Source of the DNA: Fragum whitleyi
Lineage: Eukaryota; Mollusca; Bivalvia; Cardiida; Cardiidae
Direction of reading: 5' to 3'
Assembly (NCBI GenBank): GCA_948146395.1
Contig: OX411548.1
Span: 34,542,912 to 34,606,911, forward strand
DNA length: 64,000 nucleotides
The stretch's first letter is position 1. Each line of letters begins with the position of its first letter. Under the pieces are notes generated by a model. The model was not told the DNA's origin. It saw only the letters and a list, made by a program, of their open reading frames with translations, and searched no databases. Positions 11,371-21,777 of this stretch are shown in pieces. The position numbers and the translations under genes were made by a program.

Positions 11371-12716
11371 CTCAAACGCAAAAGAAAATACACAAAGTTA
11401 GAACTGTTGGTAAATCTGGTTTCGAACGAACTGAATTGAGGTTTTGGACCCTTCAAAGGATGGATATGAAGCAATTTCATTAACATCGGAAATGTCCTCC
11501 ATGTTGACGTATTACCTTTACAATTCGACGTCTTATTGAGTTGACGTAACGTTGTATGACCAACGGAGGAATGCGGTTCTATTCGAACCGCAAAGTCTGT
11601 TCCAGCTCTTGCAAATTGTTAAAATTATGACTGGCCCTTACTTTTCGCAGACTAAGCAGACCCCAAATATGCTCGATAGGGTTAAGGCCAGGGGAAAAGA
11701 TTTGCCACGTAAAGGTTTCAAGGCCATTTGTGTTCAAATATTGCCGCGTGATGCGAGCCGTATGTAGGCGAACATTATCGTGCTTTAATGTGACAGGAAC
11801 GTGCTGGCGGATGATGGAACATCTGATAAATGTACTTAGCAGCATTGAGATTGCCGTGTACAATTACCAGGTTGGTTTTCAAATTCCCCATAATCCCACC
11901 CAACAACATGACGCTGCCCCAACCGAACCTCTCCTATACAACCTCACTCTGCCATCATATTAGCTGAGGTTGAACCTAGACTCGTCGGAAAAGAGAATTT
12001 GATACTACTGACGCCTTCGCCAACGGAGGTCCCACTGTGCCCAGTGCAGACGAGCAGAGCGATGACGTTGCGTCAGTATGCTTCCAACGTTAAGTCGTCT
12101 GACTCGTATCGGCCTACGGAGGTGACAAAGTCCTCTTAGAACGGTGTCCCTGCTTACACCGTACTGTCCAGATTTAGCGGTAGCCGTCTGGAAGTGGTGT
12201 CTTGCGTGCATCAATTAAAAATGACGGTCTAATATGGAGTCTGTACCCGAGGCCGGCCACTTCGATGCCGATCTGATATTGTGCCCTTTTGCCGCAACCT
12301 TGCATGCAGATTGTTGATAGTGTCTCTGTTGCAATATAAGGCACGGGAAACATCGGCAATAGTGGTACCTCCACTGAGCATCAGCAAAACTTGAATTCGC
12401 TGACTTTCAGATAGCCGTGGCATAGCAAGTTCTAATTTTTGTAAATTGTCTTTGTGTTTTTGCTACTCCTGAGAGTTGCAAGAATGGAATGAGAGTTAAT
12501 TTAATTGATTTAACATTCGACAAGAATTTGCGCGAGAAAATCCTACGTTTTGCTTAAATTATGTTTTACGTAACATTGTACCCGAAACTGACCGATTTGT
12601 CCATTATAGAAAAAAGTGACAAGCATGCTTCTCGTGGTACAAACATTAAATGGCTATGACCGATAAAAATGTATTTATCTTCACTTGAAATATGCCTAGT
12701 TTCTTTTGCGTTTGAG
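11371..12716 (-). mobile_element. Tc1-like DNA transposon, 1346 bp
   Basis: The ends are perfect inverted repeats, CTCAAACGCAAAAGAAA and its complement, each flanked by TA as expected for Tc1/mariner insertion. Size and layout fit a complete Tc1-like element with one transposase gene on the minus strand. The ends are intact while the gene is broken (see next entry), so the copy is probably non-autonomous but could still be a substrate for a related transposase. Confidence 0.9.
11560..12423 (-). pseudogene. Tc1-like transposase, inactivated
   Basis: The N-terminal frame (12229-12423) begins MPRLSESQRIQVLLML and continues through a helix-turn-helix with SGRPR, the DNA-binding part of Tc1-like transposases. 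Reading continues in another frame (12005-12214) with YGVSRDTVLRGL and LTQRHRSARLHWAQ. After an in-frame stop, FSDESRFNLS carries the first catalytic aspartate. The final segment has HDNVRLHTAR (second aspartate) and SPGLNPIEHIWGLL (glutamate of the DDE triad). At least one frameshift and several stops break the gene. Usual length is about 340 residues. No host gene is involved. Confidence 0.88.
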
Positions 12717-13948
12717 TATATACATGTATGTATAGAAGGACATTTTGGAACATCTTTGGAATTCTTTTTGGCCTGGTTTAGCAGGCCATAGGAAACAACC
12801 TTGTATCCTTGAACTTGCCTAGGAAAAAGATAATCGAGTCAAAAACCGAACAAAACGTGTGTACTACGTAGCTTTTTGTGCTCATGTGCCCAAAAAAAGG
12901 TCTAGAATACGCCTTTTTCTGCGATACGAAGTGCTTTATGCGTTCAAGTGCATGCATATCGCTAGGCTATGCTAAAATCAAAGTATCGATAGTACTGAAG
13001 GCGAGGGAACTCAATAGTATAATCTTGATTTTTCGCCTTGTCCTAATCATGTTTACCAGATATTTTCTTACTTATCACTGCCAAAATCGCTGCTGTATTT
13101 AAGATACATAGCTTTTATGTTTGATCTTGACGGATGACCTGGCTAATAGGGAAAAGAAGAAAATGCTGCTAACTAACACTTTCTCCTTTCTCCCTAATAT
13201 TATCTACCCTTTCTGCTACAAATTTTACTAATTTGCCCAAATGTTGTATGTGATCTGCAACCCTTTACGATTTTCACCTGTCCAAACGTTTGCTGTCTTG
13301 CAATGGATTAATCTCAATTAGAAAAATTCAAAAGCCTTGTCCCATCCATAAACCCTGAAACAGGCGACAAAATTTTAGACTGAGCCAACTTGGAACAGCT
13401 TGAAGACAATAAATTAACATGAGGGTAATTTGATAGGAAGAAATTTAAAAAATGGTGTATGAGTATAGGATGGACCATATTGTGGGAAAGGGAGAAATTG
13501 ATCCTTTCAATTTCTTGTGTTCCCACAGTAAAATACAACTTCTTTATGGAATTCAGTTTAATGTAAAAGAAAGAACCGACGAGATTTTGCCAATAGAAAA
13601 CAGCAATTCTAGGATTGTTAGACGAAATGATCGAATGGATAAAATGACTAACTAGTAGCAAACCAATCAACTCAACTAAAATTATAAAAAAAGAACGCGT
13701 GTTTTGCCTGTCTGCAAAGCGGAATCGAGCGTTGTAATACATACCTTGTGAATTTGATAATTTTGGCGGATTCATCGCTATATAGTGAGCATACCGTTCG
13801 ATATTTTTCCTTTTTAAGTGAGTTCGAAATGTGGCTTACGATCCCTAAGGTAAATGGAACCCTTGGTTACCTCGCCTAAAAAGGCCTTGCTAAAAAGATT
13901 AAAAAAATTGAGTGCATGCCTTCAAATGTCGCCTTGCCTCTTTATAAA
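12717..13948. other. Non-genic stretch, 1.2 kb
   Basis: No gene is recognised. The 153-codon minus-strand frame at 13314-13775 is the longest open frame here. It has hydrophobic patches but no motif I recognise, no repeat of it elsewhere in the window, and no splice or promoter support. Confidence 0.4.
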
Positions 13949-14134
13949 CCAGGGACCTGTTTCACCAAAGCATTTTAGACGCATTTTCGTCTCACCGATG
14001 ACTTACTACATATAAAGGACAAAAATCACGTATCACCAATCTATCAACACCTATGTAAAGTGGTTGTTGTTTTAAAAAAAGACACCAGTGAGACAAAAAT
14101 ACGTCCTAAATGTTTTAATGAAACTGGCCCCTGG
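13949..14134. mobile_element. Short MITE with CCAGGG..CCTGTTTCA ends
   Basis: The left end CCAGGGACCTGTTTCACCAA..TTTTAGACG matches the complement of the right end, CGTCCTAAATGTTTTAATGAAACTGGCCCCTGG, over about 30 bp. It is 186 bp long and encodes nothing. The ends resemble those of the elements at 20084, 39451 and 48872, with a similar GGGCCTGTTT..TAAAC core. Confidence 0.65.
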
Positions 14135-14204
14135 CTATCAGCGCTTTTAGCTCTTTGATTTGAGAACCGATAATTGAACTTATTTGTGGCTGTAGCAGTG
14201 TTAC

Positions 14205-14330
14205 CTACCAATCGCAATCGTTCACGATGGCAATATAATGCCTGCACTGTTTACCAATTTTATACCACTCTGCACGCAATGTACGTGTAAATCGTCGTAA
14301 AATTTGCAAACAGTATACAAAATTGCACTT
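14205..14330. repeat. Degenerate TTTGCACG-type hairpin
   Basis: GTTTACCAATTTTATACC..CTGCACG faces CGTGTAAATCG..AAAATTTGCAAAC. This is a decayed relative of the hairpin conserved in the three duplicated units (19931, 39294, 48719). Confidence 0.45.
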
Positions 14331-14512
14331 GTTTTTAGTATCATATAGATCGATGACTTCCGATATGCAAATTTCAGTAAGGTCATTCCATAAAAGATAA
14401 TCACTGGTTGAAAATAGACCGGATGTTATTTTCAACCAATCACTTTTGATGTGACAATTGGTACAATTTTGGCTGAAATGATTGGATGAAATTACCTTGC
14501 GGTCAAGATTTA

Positions 14513-14668
14513 ACCAATTTCACACACCAGTACCACCATCACACCATTTCCTAGCCTCCAGCTGCCATCCCACACTGGTCTACGATTATCAACCCATTGG
14601 TGGTAGACAAATAGTCGGAGGATGAGTGCCGCCGTCTGGGATCGAGCCCGGGCCCGCTTGATTGACAT
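14513..14668 (-). mobile_element. SINE copy
   Basis: On the minus strand, GGGCTCGATCCCAG (Box B-like) leads into a body with CTACCACCAATGGGTTGATA and GGAGGCTAGGAAATGG. It matches the body of the SINE at 3065-3297 in the same orientation. The tail GGTGCTCC is absent. A 61-codon frame falls inside and is not a gene. Confidence 0.6.
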
Positions 14669-14816
14669 TATGAAATAAAATGGAATGCAAAACATTCCTC
14701 AGATTGATATTTGATAACGTTGAACTTGCGATGAACCCATCCAGGTCTTATGCAATTTTAATTTACACGTTTTCAAGACGATTTACGTCAATAAACACAT
14801 ATCGTTGACTCAGCGT

Positions 14817-14866
14817 AAAATAGTTGTTACTGCCTTTATGGAAAAAGGCAGTAACAACTGTTTAGC
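14817..14866. repeat. Hairpin AGTTGTTACTGCC..GGCAGTAACAACT
   Basis: Perfect arms around TTTATGGAAAAA. The paralogous site in unit II (30023-30066) has the same arms and a slightly different loop. Confidence 0.75.
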
Positions 14867-15109
14867 GGTGAGACATCGATTTCTAATAGACACATTTAAC
14901 AAATTAAGGAAATAGATCCAATTTTGTCCAAACGGTCATAAGCCACGATATACCTGGGCTCAAAATGTGATTCACAGCATGTGCCCGGTCCATCCCTAAC
15001 AACGTGCTTTAGGATTTTGCCAGACGAATTAACTGACCATCGTTGGCTCGAACTCTTATCTCCAACAAAACAGTTTTTTTGTGATTTCAAACCGCATTAG
15101 TGTGCAAAA

Positions 15110-15715
15110 AAGTGCGCCGGACGTACGTCCTCCTCCCCCTTCACAGAAACTTTAGATGAAAAAAAGGGGCGATTAAGTCAACCCCCCCCCCCTCCCCCTT
15201 AACAGAAACTTTAGATGAAAAAAGGGGCGATTAAGTCGCTCCCCCCCCCTTCACAAAAACTTTAGATGAAAAAAGGGGCGATTAAGTCGCCCCCCCTTCC
15301 CCTTAACAGAAACTTTAGATGAAAAAAGGGGCGATTAAGTCGCCCCCCCTCCCCCTTAATAGAAACTTTAGATGAAAAAAAGGGGCGATTAAGTCGCCCC
15401 CCCCCCTCCCCCTTAACAGAAACTTTAGATGAAAAAAAGGGGCAATTAAGTCGCTCCCCCCTCCCCCTTAACAGAAACTTTAGATGAAAAAAAGGGGCGA
15501 TTAAGTCGTCCCCCCTCCCCCTTAACAGAAATTTTAGATGAAAAAAGAGGCGATTAAGTCGCCCCCCACCCCCTTTACAGAAACTTAAGATGAAAAGAAG
15601 GGGCGATTAAGTCGCTCCCCCCTCCCCCTTAACAGAAACTTTAGATGAAAAAAAGGGCCGATTAAGTCGCTCCTCCCTTTAACAGAAACTTTAGATGAAA
15701 AAGGGCGATTTAGAC
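15110..15715. repeat. Minisatellite, ~55-bp unit, 11 copies
   Basis: Each unit contains CAGAAACTTTAGATGAAAAA, GGGGCGATTAAGTCGCC and a poly-C/CT stretch. Eleven copies of the ACTTTAGATG core can be counted. The equivalent place in unit II (30337-30395) has one copy, so the array expanded after the units separated or contracted in unit II. Confidence 0.85.
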
Positions 15716-16071
15716 GCCGCCTCTACCCCGTAAAGCTTGTTGAAGCTACGACGTCACAATGGTATTGTTTGCACGAAAGAAAACTGTAGAAAAGATCGCG
15801 GGATGAAACCGGGTTATATTTTGTATATTTAGGATATCCAGTAGACTGACCGCAGTCATTTTTGTTAGCATTTTCAGAAATGTTTTTTGTAGTTCTATTA
15901 CAAGCCTCTTTAATCAAACTTCATATTAACAAGTGCTGAACAAAAACTTTTTTTTAGAGACAGGGGACTTAATTGTAAGATTTGTAATGATATTATTCCC
16001 TTTGAAAAGCCACTGTAAAGAAGAGTCTCGCGGCCAGACTAGATACCCAGGTTCGGTGACAGGAAATATAA

Positions 16072-16305
16072 ATCAAAGCGCTGAAAGCACTGGAGGTGGA
16101 CGTTTCTGGTGACATCGTGGTGAAAATAAAACGAGACAAAGAAGAAAAATGCATTATTTACAAATTACTCACGGGGAGCAACAAAGAGATGTGGACAATG
16201 TGCCCTTTTAAAATATGTACAGAAATAAATACTACTCAACTACTTCCAGCCGGGTGTAGATTGCTGGCTTGTATGCCTGTCAGCATTTGGGAGAAAAAAA
16301 AATAA
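16072..16305 (+). CDS. Unrecognised ORF conserved in units I and III
   Basis: A 77-codon open frame without an ATG near its beginning; the frame opens after a TAA at 16069. It contains VDVSGDIVVKIKRD, IYKLLTGSN and CRLLACMPVSIWEKKK. The unit III copy differs by about one residue in the shared part. I do not recognise the family, and no domain, signal peptide or membrane segment is evident. It could be a fragment of an exon or chance, since whole-block identity alone would preserve an ORF. A one-base difference in a poly-A run makes this copy stop earlier than the unit III copy. Confidence 0.2.
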   Translation: MKALKALEVDVSGDIVVKIKRDKEEKCIIYKLLTGSNKEMWTMCPFKICTEINTTQLLPAGCRLLACMPVSIWEKKK

Positions 16306-17905
16306 AGGAAAAACATAGAGATTGTCAAAAAATATATGGGGTTAATAGGCATAGCGCCCACGCTTGGTTGAACGATTGATTAGAAATCCGCTATCCGCGG
16401 GACCGCTATAGGCAGGTCTAATGCAATGGAAAATACATCAATTTTTTTAGACCTAAACCTAGTCAATGTATGCATGTCCGAAAATGACTCTCTATTGTTT
16501 GAAGTTGTCCGGAGAATCAATGTCGTAACTCCGTACATTACGCATGGTCTCTTACGTCATTTGGTCTCCGGGCCCGGTAAAGCGTAAAACCTCCTGAGAA
16601 AGGCACTGAATAATTCCCCTTGGGGCGTACCATCTCGGAAGGTATTACTCTTTATTATCAACGGCAGGAGACTTCTTTACTTATGAGATCGTTTGCCGTT
16701 ACCCATGCAATAAAAAAAAGTACAAAAAAACGAAATGTAAATAACAAAAAGGTGCGAAACATAGACCCCGCGTCGTGCGAATTAATATCTCAGGCTCACA
16801 GCCCCGACAACGGCTTCACAAGGGACCCAAATGGGTCCCTAACAAAGTACCGGCGCGAGCTAACTGAGGGGCCACAAAATGAATTAAGATCGGCGGAAGT
16901 ATGCCTTCACTAAGCAGGAGTTGAGCTGGCTTATATATACGATAAGACGACTGTCTGTAGTATAGGCAAGGTAGAGATACGTAAGTTAACAAAAAAAAAA
17001 GACATATTGTCTACTCTAAATATAAACGGAGGGCCCATCAACTTAGACCTGGTGACTTTAATTTTAGCTTTCCTTCAGTTATTTCTAAGAAAAAACCGCG
17101 GACTGAGTCGATTTTTTCATGATCGTGATTAAAATGTCCTAACTCCCTGTATAGCTTTATCTGAGTTAAGACATTCTAGCTACAACTCGATAAAACGCTA
17201 AATTTCTGAAAAGTCTACAGGATTGATCACCGAAGAGAGGTTCGCCTAGAAAACATTGCACTTGTGCATCTGTTGAGCGTTTCTCCTCCAAAAAACTTTG
17301 AAAGAGCCAATGTCCCTCTTCCGCGTAATCACAGGTTATACGGTAACACGAGTTAGGCGGAATAGGGTATCGAATATATGTGAATATATGTATATTGCCG
17401 ATAGCAGACGACGTAGTTTAATTAAGTCTAGAAAGATATTAAAACCTCCAATATGTTATTGGAAGACCCCTCAACTGAGAGCAAATGTCTTTAATATCAG
17501 GCTCCTATCGTAGTAAAAGTATTAAAACCACGGAGAGCATCAAAAATTGACTTTTATGTGTTCGTGATCAGAGTGTCGTAACTCGCTATAGTAATACAAG
17601 CGATTTACGTGTATGCGGGCTACCAGTTCAGCCACCTAGTTTTTATCCCCCTTACACCACGGGAAAACCAAATAGGCAAATCACCGCATTGTCTATAAAT
17701 AGCATTCTTACGCGAAACAAAAAAACGCTTGGACAAGGGTTGGCAGCTGATTTCACATTATAGAGGTGTCGTTGATTAATCTTCTAATTGTAAAGAATTC
17801 TTGAATAATGCCATTTTCAAAACGCACAGTTGTCGAGCGGAGGTAAGTCTTGTAAAAAAGAAAATTAAACCCAAACCGGTACTACTTTTTTGAAAAGCTA
17901 TTAAG

Positions 17906-17978
17906 TCGGTGTTCTGCTAAAACCTCGTAACTACAGCTTTAAACAAGCTGTAGTTACAAGATTTTAGCAGAACACCGA
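17906..17978. repeat. Hairpin with ~34-bp arms
   Basis: TCGGTGTTCTGCTAAAACC..CAGCTT pairs with AAGCTG..TTTTAGCAGAACACCGA with one or two mismatches and a TAAAC loop. The same hairpin is at 46935-47007, and related CGTAACTACAGCTT cores are at 37040-37099 and 59378-59443. Confidence 0.8.
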
Positions 17979-18299
17979 TGATAAACATCTGACAGGATTG
18001 TTCTCACATAGTACTTACACTTGGTGACGTAGAACGTCCCCCATAAAAATCAGATTGAGTAAACATCATTTACGAAATTTTGATCGCTTACAGATGATGA
18101 TATAAAGTGAACCTGTTAGAAGGTCGCCATAGTTGGTAACATCGTGAAATTAACATTTATCTCGATCAAAACCATTCCGAATCACTCGCTTATCGCTCCA
18201 TTCATTTATCTACTTTTTTTCAAAAAGTTAGTATAGCCACCATTCAAAAACGCTCCGAAATCGTTAAAAGATCATTCAAGATAGTTCTACACCAACACC

Positions 18300-18395
18300 A
18301 TATCATTCAATACAATACAATACAATACAATATTATTATATATATTTAATATGATATTATATATATTGTATTATATTGTATCATTGTATATCATT
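18300..18395. repeat. (ATACA)n / AT-rich tract
   Basis: Repeats of ATACA pass into TATATA and back to TATTGTA, a partly palindromic low-complexity tract. It is absent from unit III, where a deletion joins 47158 to sequence equivalent to about 18385. Confidence 0.8.
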
Positions 18396-18556
18396 CAAAT
18401 CGACCAAATCATTCAACGATTTTATTGGCTGGTAATTATTTTAAAGCGTTTGATTGGTCTGCCAAGACACAAACAGAAACTTATGCATATTTAACAGGAA
18501 GAGGTAAAAAACTATATCGCTTATTTCGTCGATTTTTAACAAAAATTAGCCATATA

Positions 18557-18711
18557 GAGAATAACATGTTAGTGTCTAAAAATAACAATGTTATCTTGTC
18601 GAGGTTGGGAGAATTTATCATGACGAGGCTTTGCCGAGTCATGATAATTTTTCACAGCCGAGACCTGATAACATTGATATTGTAAGACACTTACATGTCA
18701 TTCTATTTATC
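18557..18711. repeat. Long imperfect palindrome, loop GAGGCTTTGCCGAG
   Basis: Arms of about 65-75 bp run from GAGAATAACATGTTAGTGTC to its complement around TTATCATGACGAGG..CCGAGTCATGATAA. Paralogous copies are at 37591-37745 and 47337-47490. A shorter hairpin, GCCTGATAAC..GTTATCAGATAGGC, follows near 18808-18838. Confidence 0.75.
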
Positions 18712-19228
18712 ATGCAATCATTTTCACCTCCAAATCATAGTAAACCCTTAAAAATCAAAGAAATTCATGTGAATTTTGATGGAAATTGTTTCTAAAAATA
18801 GACTGCCTGATAACCTTGTCATGTTATCAGATAGGCGATATCGGGTCAATACAGGCTTCATTGCATGATAATTTGTATTACCTTCCTTGAATTATACTAA
18901 AAACTCACTCATTACACTCATTCAATTTCATTCCAAATTCACTTAAAATTATTCACACCATTAATTTCACGATATTGCGAACTGATAGTTCATGGAACCT
19001 AGTTACGGCAAGTGAATGCGCGATTATGCGAAACAGATCCATATGTAATTGTGATAAGGGTTTAGATTCATACCTCCATTAATTCATAAAATAGCATACT
19101 AGAATCTTAATTTGATAATTATATTCTGATTCCATTTTTTTTCTTTTTGTTATCTGATAGGCTGAATAACAGTAATGAAAACAATTTTGAGTACACAGCT
19201 ATTTCATAGACTTACGCACAAAGTAGCC

Positions 19229-19285
19229 CCCCCCCCCCCAGCCCCCCCCCCCCCCCCCAAAAAAAAAAAAGAAAAAAAAGAAGAA
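19229..19285. repeat. Poly-C / poly-A tract
   Basis: C runs pass into an A-rich run. Corresponding tracts in units II (38617-38676) and III (48030-48065) differ in length, as expected for slippage or assembly uncertainty. Confidence 0.85.
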
Positions 19286-19747
19286 AAGGAAAATCTGCCT
19301 TAATTCAGAGAAAATTTTACTTTTTATTCAGAATAAAAATTATAACATATGGAAATAATATTAGTTCAATTCATGTAGGTATGAACTAAAAACCTATTCA
19401 CACTTTGCGTATTCATACAGTGTGAAAAGGTTCTTAGCTTCATACCTCCATTAATTCAACAAATATCCTCTTCATCTCTTAAATATTGAAAATGGTTCCT
19501 TCGGTCAGGCATTCATTAAAGATTTCGTACTATACTTTTTATTTAGTTGGATAAAGTACTTAGTACTAAAAAAATACAAAGTTAATATTTTCAGAGTTTG
19601 AGTTGGACAATTTAATTTAATTAATCACGAGACATTAAACCAGAAAAGGGAAACAATATTATAAAAGGGGCGACTACCTGTGACAACCAATTTCTTTGTT
19701 TACCACTTTGTTTTTTAACGAAAAATACGTTCCAAGCCCGGGGCCAG

Positions 19748-19817
19748 GGTTAGCTCTATAGGTAAGTCGTTTGGCTCTATACCATGAGATCATGTGATTT
19801 CGATCCCCGGCTCGGAC
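19748..19817 (+). mobile_element. tRNA-like SINE head (unit I)
   Basis: Box A-like GGTTAGCTCTATAGGTAAG and Box B-like GATTTCGATCCCC are spaced as in a tRNA-type internal promoter, within the tRNA-like stretch that ends CCGGCTCGGAC. Equivalent copies lie in units II and III, and a decayed one lies near 25180-25245. Confidence 0.5.
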
Positions 19818-19930
19818 AACTTTTATCAAACTGACAAATTTGCTTGTGGCAGTCTCTTTTGTCTCAAACCATTGGGCGAACGATAAGTACTACAAGTAGG
19901 CATGCGTGGGGTACATATAGCTCTGCGTTA

Positions 19931-20041
19931 AGGATGAAAAAACGATGCAAAATGTTTGCAAATTATATCCCGATTTGCACGCTAGTGTACGTGCAAAGCG
20001 GGTATAGTTTGCAAATACTTCGCACATTGTTTCGTCATCCT
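19931..20041. repeat. Palindrome with TTTGCACG..CGTGCAAAG core (unit I)
   Basis: The arms AGGATGAAAAAACGATGC, TTTGCAAATTATA and CCCGATTTGCACG face their complements. The total is about 111 bp with a short loop. It is conserved in all three units and, in broken form, near 14205, 23310, 25808 and 58374. Confidence 0.75.
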
Positions 20042-20083
20042 GAAAGTAGGGCTTGTATATTTGCTTGTACTGAGAAACAACAG

Positions 20084-20315
20084 GCGCCAGTTTTATTAAA
20101 CGTCTTACGAAAAAAGTCAAAATCACAAATCGTACCTGGTGTTTTCATTCCTTGTTAGATTCTGCATTGCAATATCTCGTTGGAATCGTCCGTTTAGGAG
20201 ACGATTCCAATGAGATTATGCACGCAGAATTCCAAATTTAGTAACTACAGTAGAAGCAACTTTAATTTTTGACTACGCAAAAGTGATCGTAGGATGTTTA
20301 GTAAAACAGGCCCCG
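20084..20315. mobile_element. MITE with GGCCTGTTTTACTAAAC-type ends (unit I)
   Basis: The left end GCCAGTTTTATTAAACGTC and the right end GATGTTTAGTAAAACAGGC are inverted copies. An internal hairpin, ATCTCGTTGGAATCGTC..GACGATTCCAATGAGAT, lies at 20174-20216. Paralogous copies are at 39451-39744 and 48872-49112. Confidence 0.65.
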
Positions 20316-20376
20316 GCAGGAAATTCATTTACGGTACACCAGCTACCGTCATATATCTCGATTAATGTTGAAACGG

Positions 20377-20440
20377 TTCTCTCGTAGCTCTAACCGAGTA
20401 ACGCTGGGCATGGGCCCTTCTTGAAGGAGGCGTTTTGTGA
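20377..20440 (-). pseudogene. Dmrt exon 2 remnant (third copy)
   Basis: On the minus strand the intron acceptor TTTCAG is kept at 20441-20446, followed by about 64 bp that translate to TKRLLQEG..PSVTRLELRE. This aligns with the beginning of exon 2 of the two intact Dmrt genes ([18 protein letters not shown]). The rest of exon 2, the DMA domain and exon 1 are absent. The break joins sequence equivalent to unit II positions near 39805 and 41520. It is a truncated pseudogene without function as a DMRT factor. Confidence 0.85.
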
Positions 20441-20494
20441 CTGAAATGAAAATAAATACTCATTTTTAACAACGAAGACGATTAGCTTTTCCTT

Positions 20495-20725
20495 AAAACA
20501 ACGAAAATCTTAGAAAGAATTTGTCTACTCCTAAACCATTGGGCAAATTAATCTTTAACTTGGCAGGGATGTTCTTAGATTGTAAGTCTACTCAAGTTTT
20601 TTTTAAAGAATTTAATTCAATCAATAACTCTGGTTGACATGGTAACATGGCCCTGTTGTTTTCTCCCCATTTTTGCTCTGTAAAATATCATTAATTATCA
20701 TATTTTAATATTCTTTAGAAGGACA
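20495..20725. mobile_element. Decayed array-element fragment
   Basis: TACTCCTAAACCATTGGGC, AACTTGGCAGGGATGTTCTTAG and AACTCTGGTTGACATGG match the linker motifs of the element at 1166-3015 and the fragment at 53995-54290. No array units are present. Confidence 0.5.
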
Positions 20726-20880
20726 CTGGTCTTGTGCGATTTTAATTTGCACCTTTTCGAGACGATTTGCGTCAATAGACACATATCTAATTATCACACG
20801 AGGAAATAATTCCAATTTTCTATAAACGGCTATAAGTCGTGACTAACTTTGGTTTGACCTATTATCAGTCCTGGAAAAGG
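20726..20880. repeat. Partial copy of unit I left edge
   Basis: GCGATTTTAATTTGCACC, GACGATTTGCGTCAATAGACACATAT and CGGCTATAAG match 14740-14950 and 29950-30150 in the same order. The hairpin in between is lost. Confidence 0.55.
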
Positions 20881-21547
20881 AGCCAACCTTGGAAAAAGGT
20901 CATTTGCCTATTGGGATTATCTGTGGTCTAAGGGAGATAAATCTACATGTAAATGTTTGAACTGGTAGCCCGGTTTATGGGAGTCAACATAAAACAAATA
21001 CACATTCCAGCGACCTAATTTGACAGTAGCGTGGAACAAATAGAAGCAAACGATATATTTGAATTTTGCTTTACCCTTAGCTCTTTCAACGTCTGAAGCA
21101 ATTTAATAACCAAATGTGCGCTCGTTAGAGAAGATGAAAAATCCCACTGGGTAAGATTTTCAAAACACCATTTGGAACAATTTTCTATTTGTTGGGTGAA
21201 AGATTCGTTTTCCCAATTAGAACCCCTAATATTCATAAGAAATCTTCACGGAAAATATGACCCTTACATTTCAACTTTATGCAAAAAGCGACACTTAGAT
21301 TTAGAATCTTCCAATTAATTAGCTTTTGTTACGATATCTTAGTGACCTAATGCTGACATCTCTGTGTCTGTCACGCATGCAATAAAAGTTACAGCTAGTG
21401 CTAACTTATACGTTATGAAATATTTAGAATTTGAATGACCAACGTTAACTTTGTAACTGCAGCTGTATATGTGAGGAATGATTTGCCCCTTTATCAACAG
21501 TTTTTGGTGCTTTTTTGGATGTGTACCTTTAAGTTACTAATAAATCA
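20881..21547. other. Non-genic sequence
   Basis: No gene or element border is recognised. A 73-codon minus-strand frame at 21015-21236 has no identifiable domain. Confidence 0.4.
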
Positions 21548-21777
21548 TTAACCCTTTTCATGCTGAATCCGGAATATAACTGCTTTGGAAGGAGGTACAT
21601 GTCGTGATCAGACTGTCCATATCTATACACCAACTATTTTCCATTTTTTTAATTAGAAATGTTTTAAAATTGTATTCGCAAATAAAAACTCGCTTTAATT
21701 AGTACAAAATTACATTCAGTAAGTTGATTTTGAAGCAATTTTAGAAAAGGATTTTTATTCAGCATGACAAGGATTAA
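21548..21777. mobile_element. MITE with TTAACCCTTTTCATGCTGAAT ends
   Basis: The right end ATTCAGCATGACAAGGATTAA is the near-perfect complement of the left end. It is 230 bp and non-coding. A longer relative with TTAACCTTTGTCATGCTGGAT lies at 54645-55177. TTAA at the tips could be part of the target, as in piggyBac-type insertion, but this is not proven. Confidence 0.7.

Larger units (their letters stand above)
16021..18060. repeat. 2-kb block shared by units I and III only
   Basis: This block is nearly identical to 45272-47110 and is missing from unit II, where GACAGGAAATATAAA is followed directly by AAGATTGAGTAGACAT. ATAAA at both edges would allow a microhomology deletion in unit II, although an insertion cannot be excluded. 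It has islands of higher G+C (CCGGGCCCGG, CCGCGGGACC) than its flanks. No known gene family is recognised. Unit III lacks about 200 bp of it (equivalent to 17469-17670). Confidence 0.75.
18131..18984. mobile_element. Foldback MITE of the ACATCGTGAAATT family (unit I)
   Basis: The left end AGTTGGTAACATCGTGAAATT and the right end AATTTCACGATATTGCGAACT are inverted. Subterminal sequence has ATTC-rich motifs (CAAAACCATTCCGAATCACTCGC). The same plan recurs at 25369-25792, 25962-26713, 55621-57692 and 62786-63389. No protein is encoded. Two nested hairpins occupy the middle. Confidence 0.65.
14670..20494. repeat. Duplicated unit I (Dmrt-flanking unit, truncated)
   Basis: By eye, 14670-15990 aligns with 29850-30690, 15991-18060 with 45260-47130, and 18060-20494 with both 36790-39805 and 47100-49170. 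At its right end it jumps from sequence matching 39805 straight to sequence matching about 41520, so about 1.7 kb including most of Dmrt exon 2 is missing. After 20494 similarity to the Dmrt intron ends. This is the most damaged of three units. Confidence 0.8.

Noticed and set aside
13314..13775. 153-codon minus-strand open frame
   Set aside because: No recognised domain, no conservation inside the window, unremarkable composition and no splice or promoter support. Probably chance, so it is mentioned only in a regional note.
14896..15090. Minus-strand frame partly conserved at 30013-30279 (HVVRDGPGTCCESHFE)
   Set aside because: Conserved only because the whole DNA segment is duplicated. Both ends of the frame differ and the copies contain shifts, so a gene is not supported.
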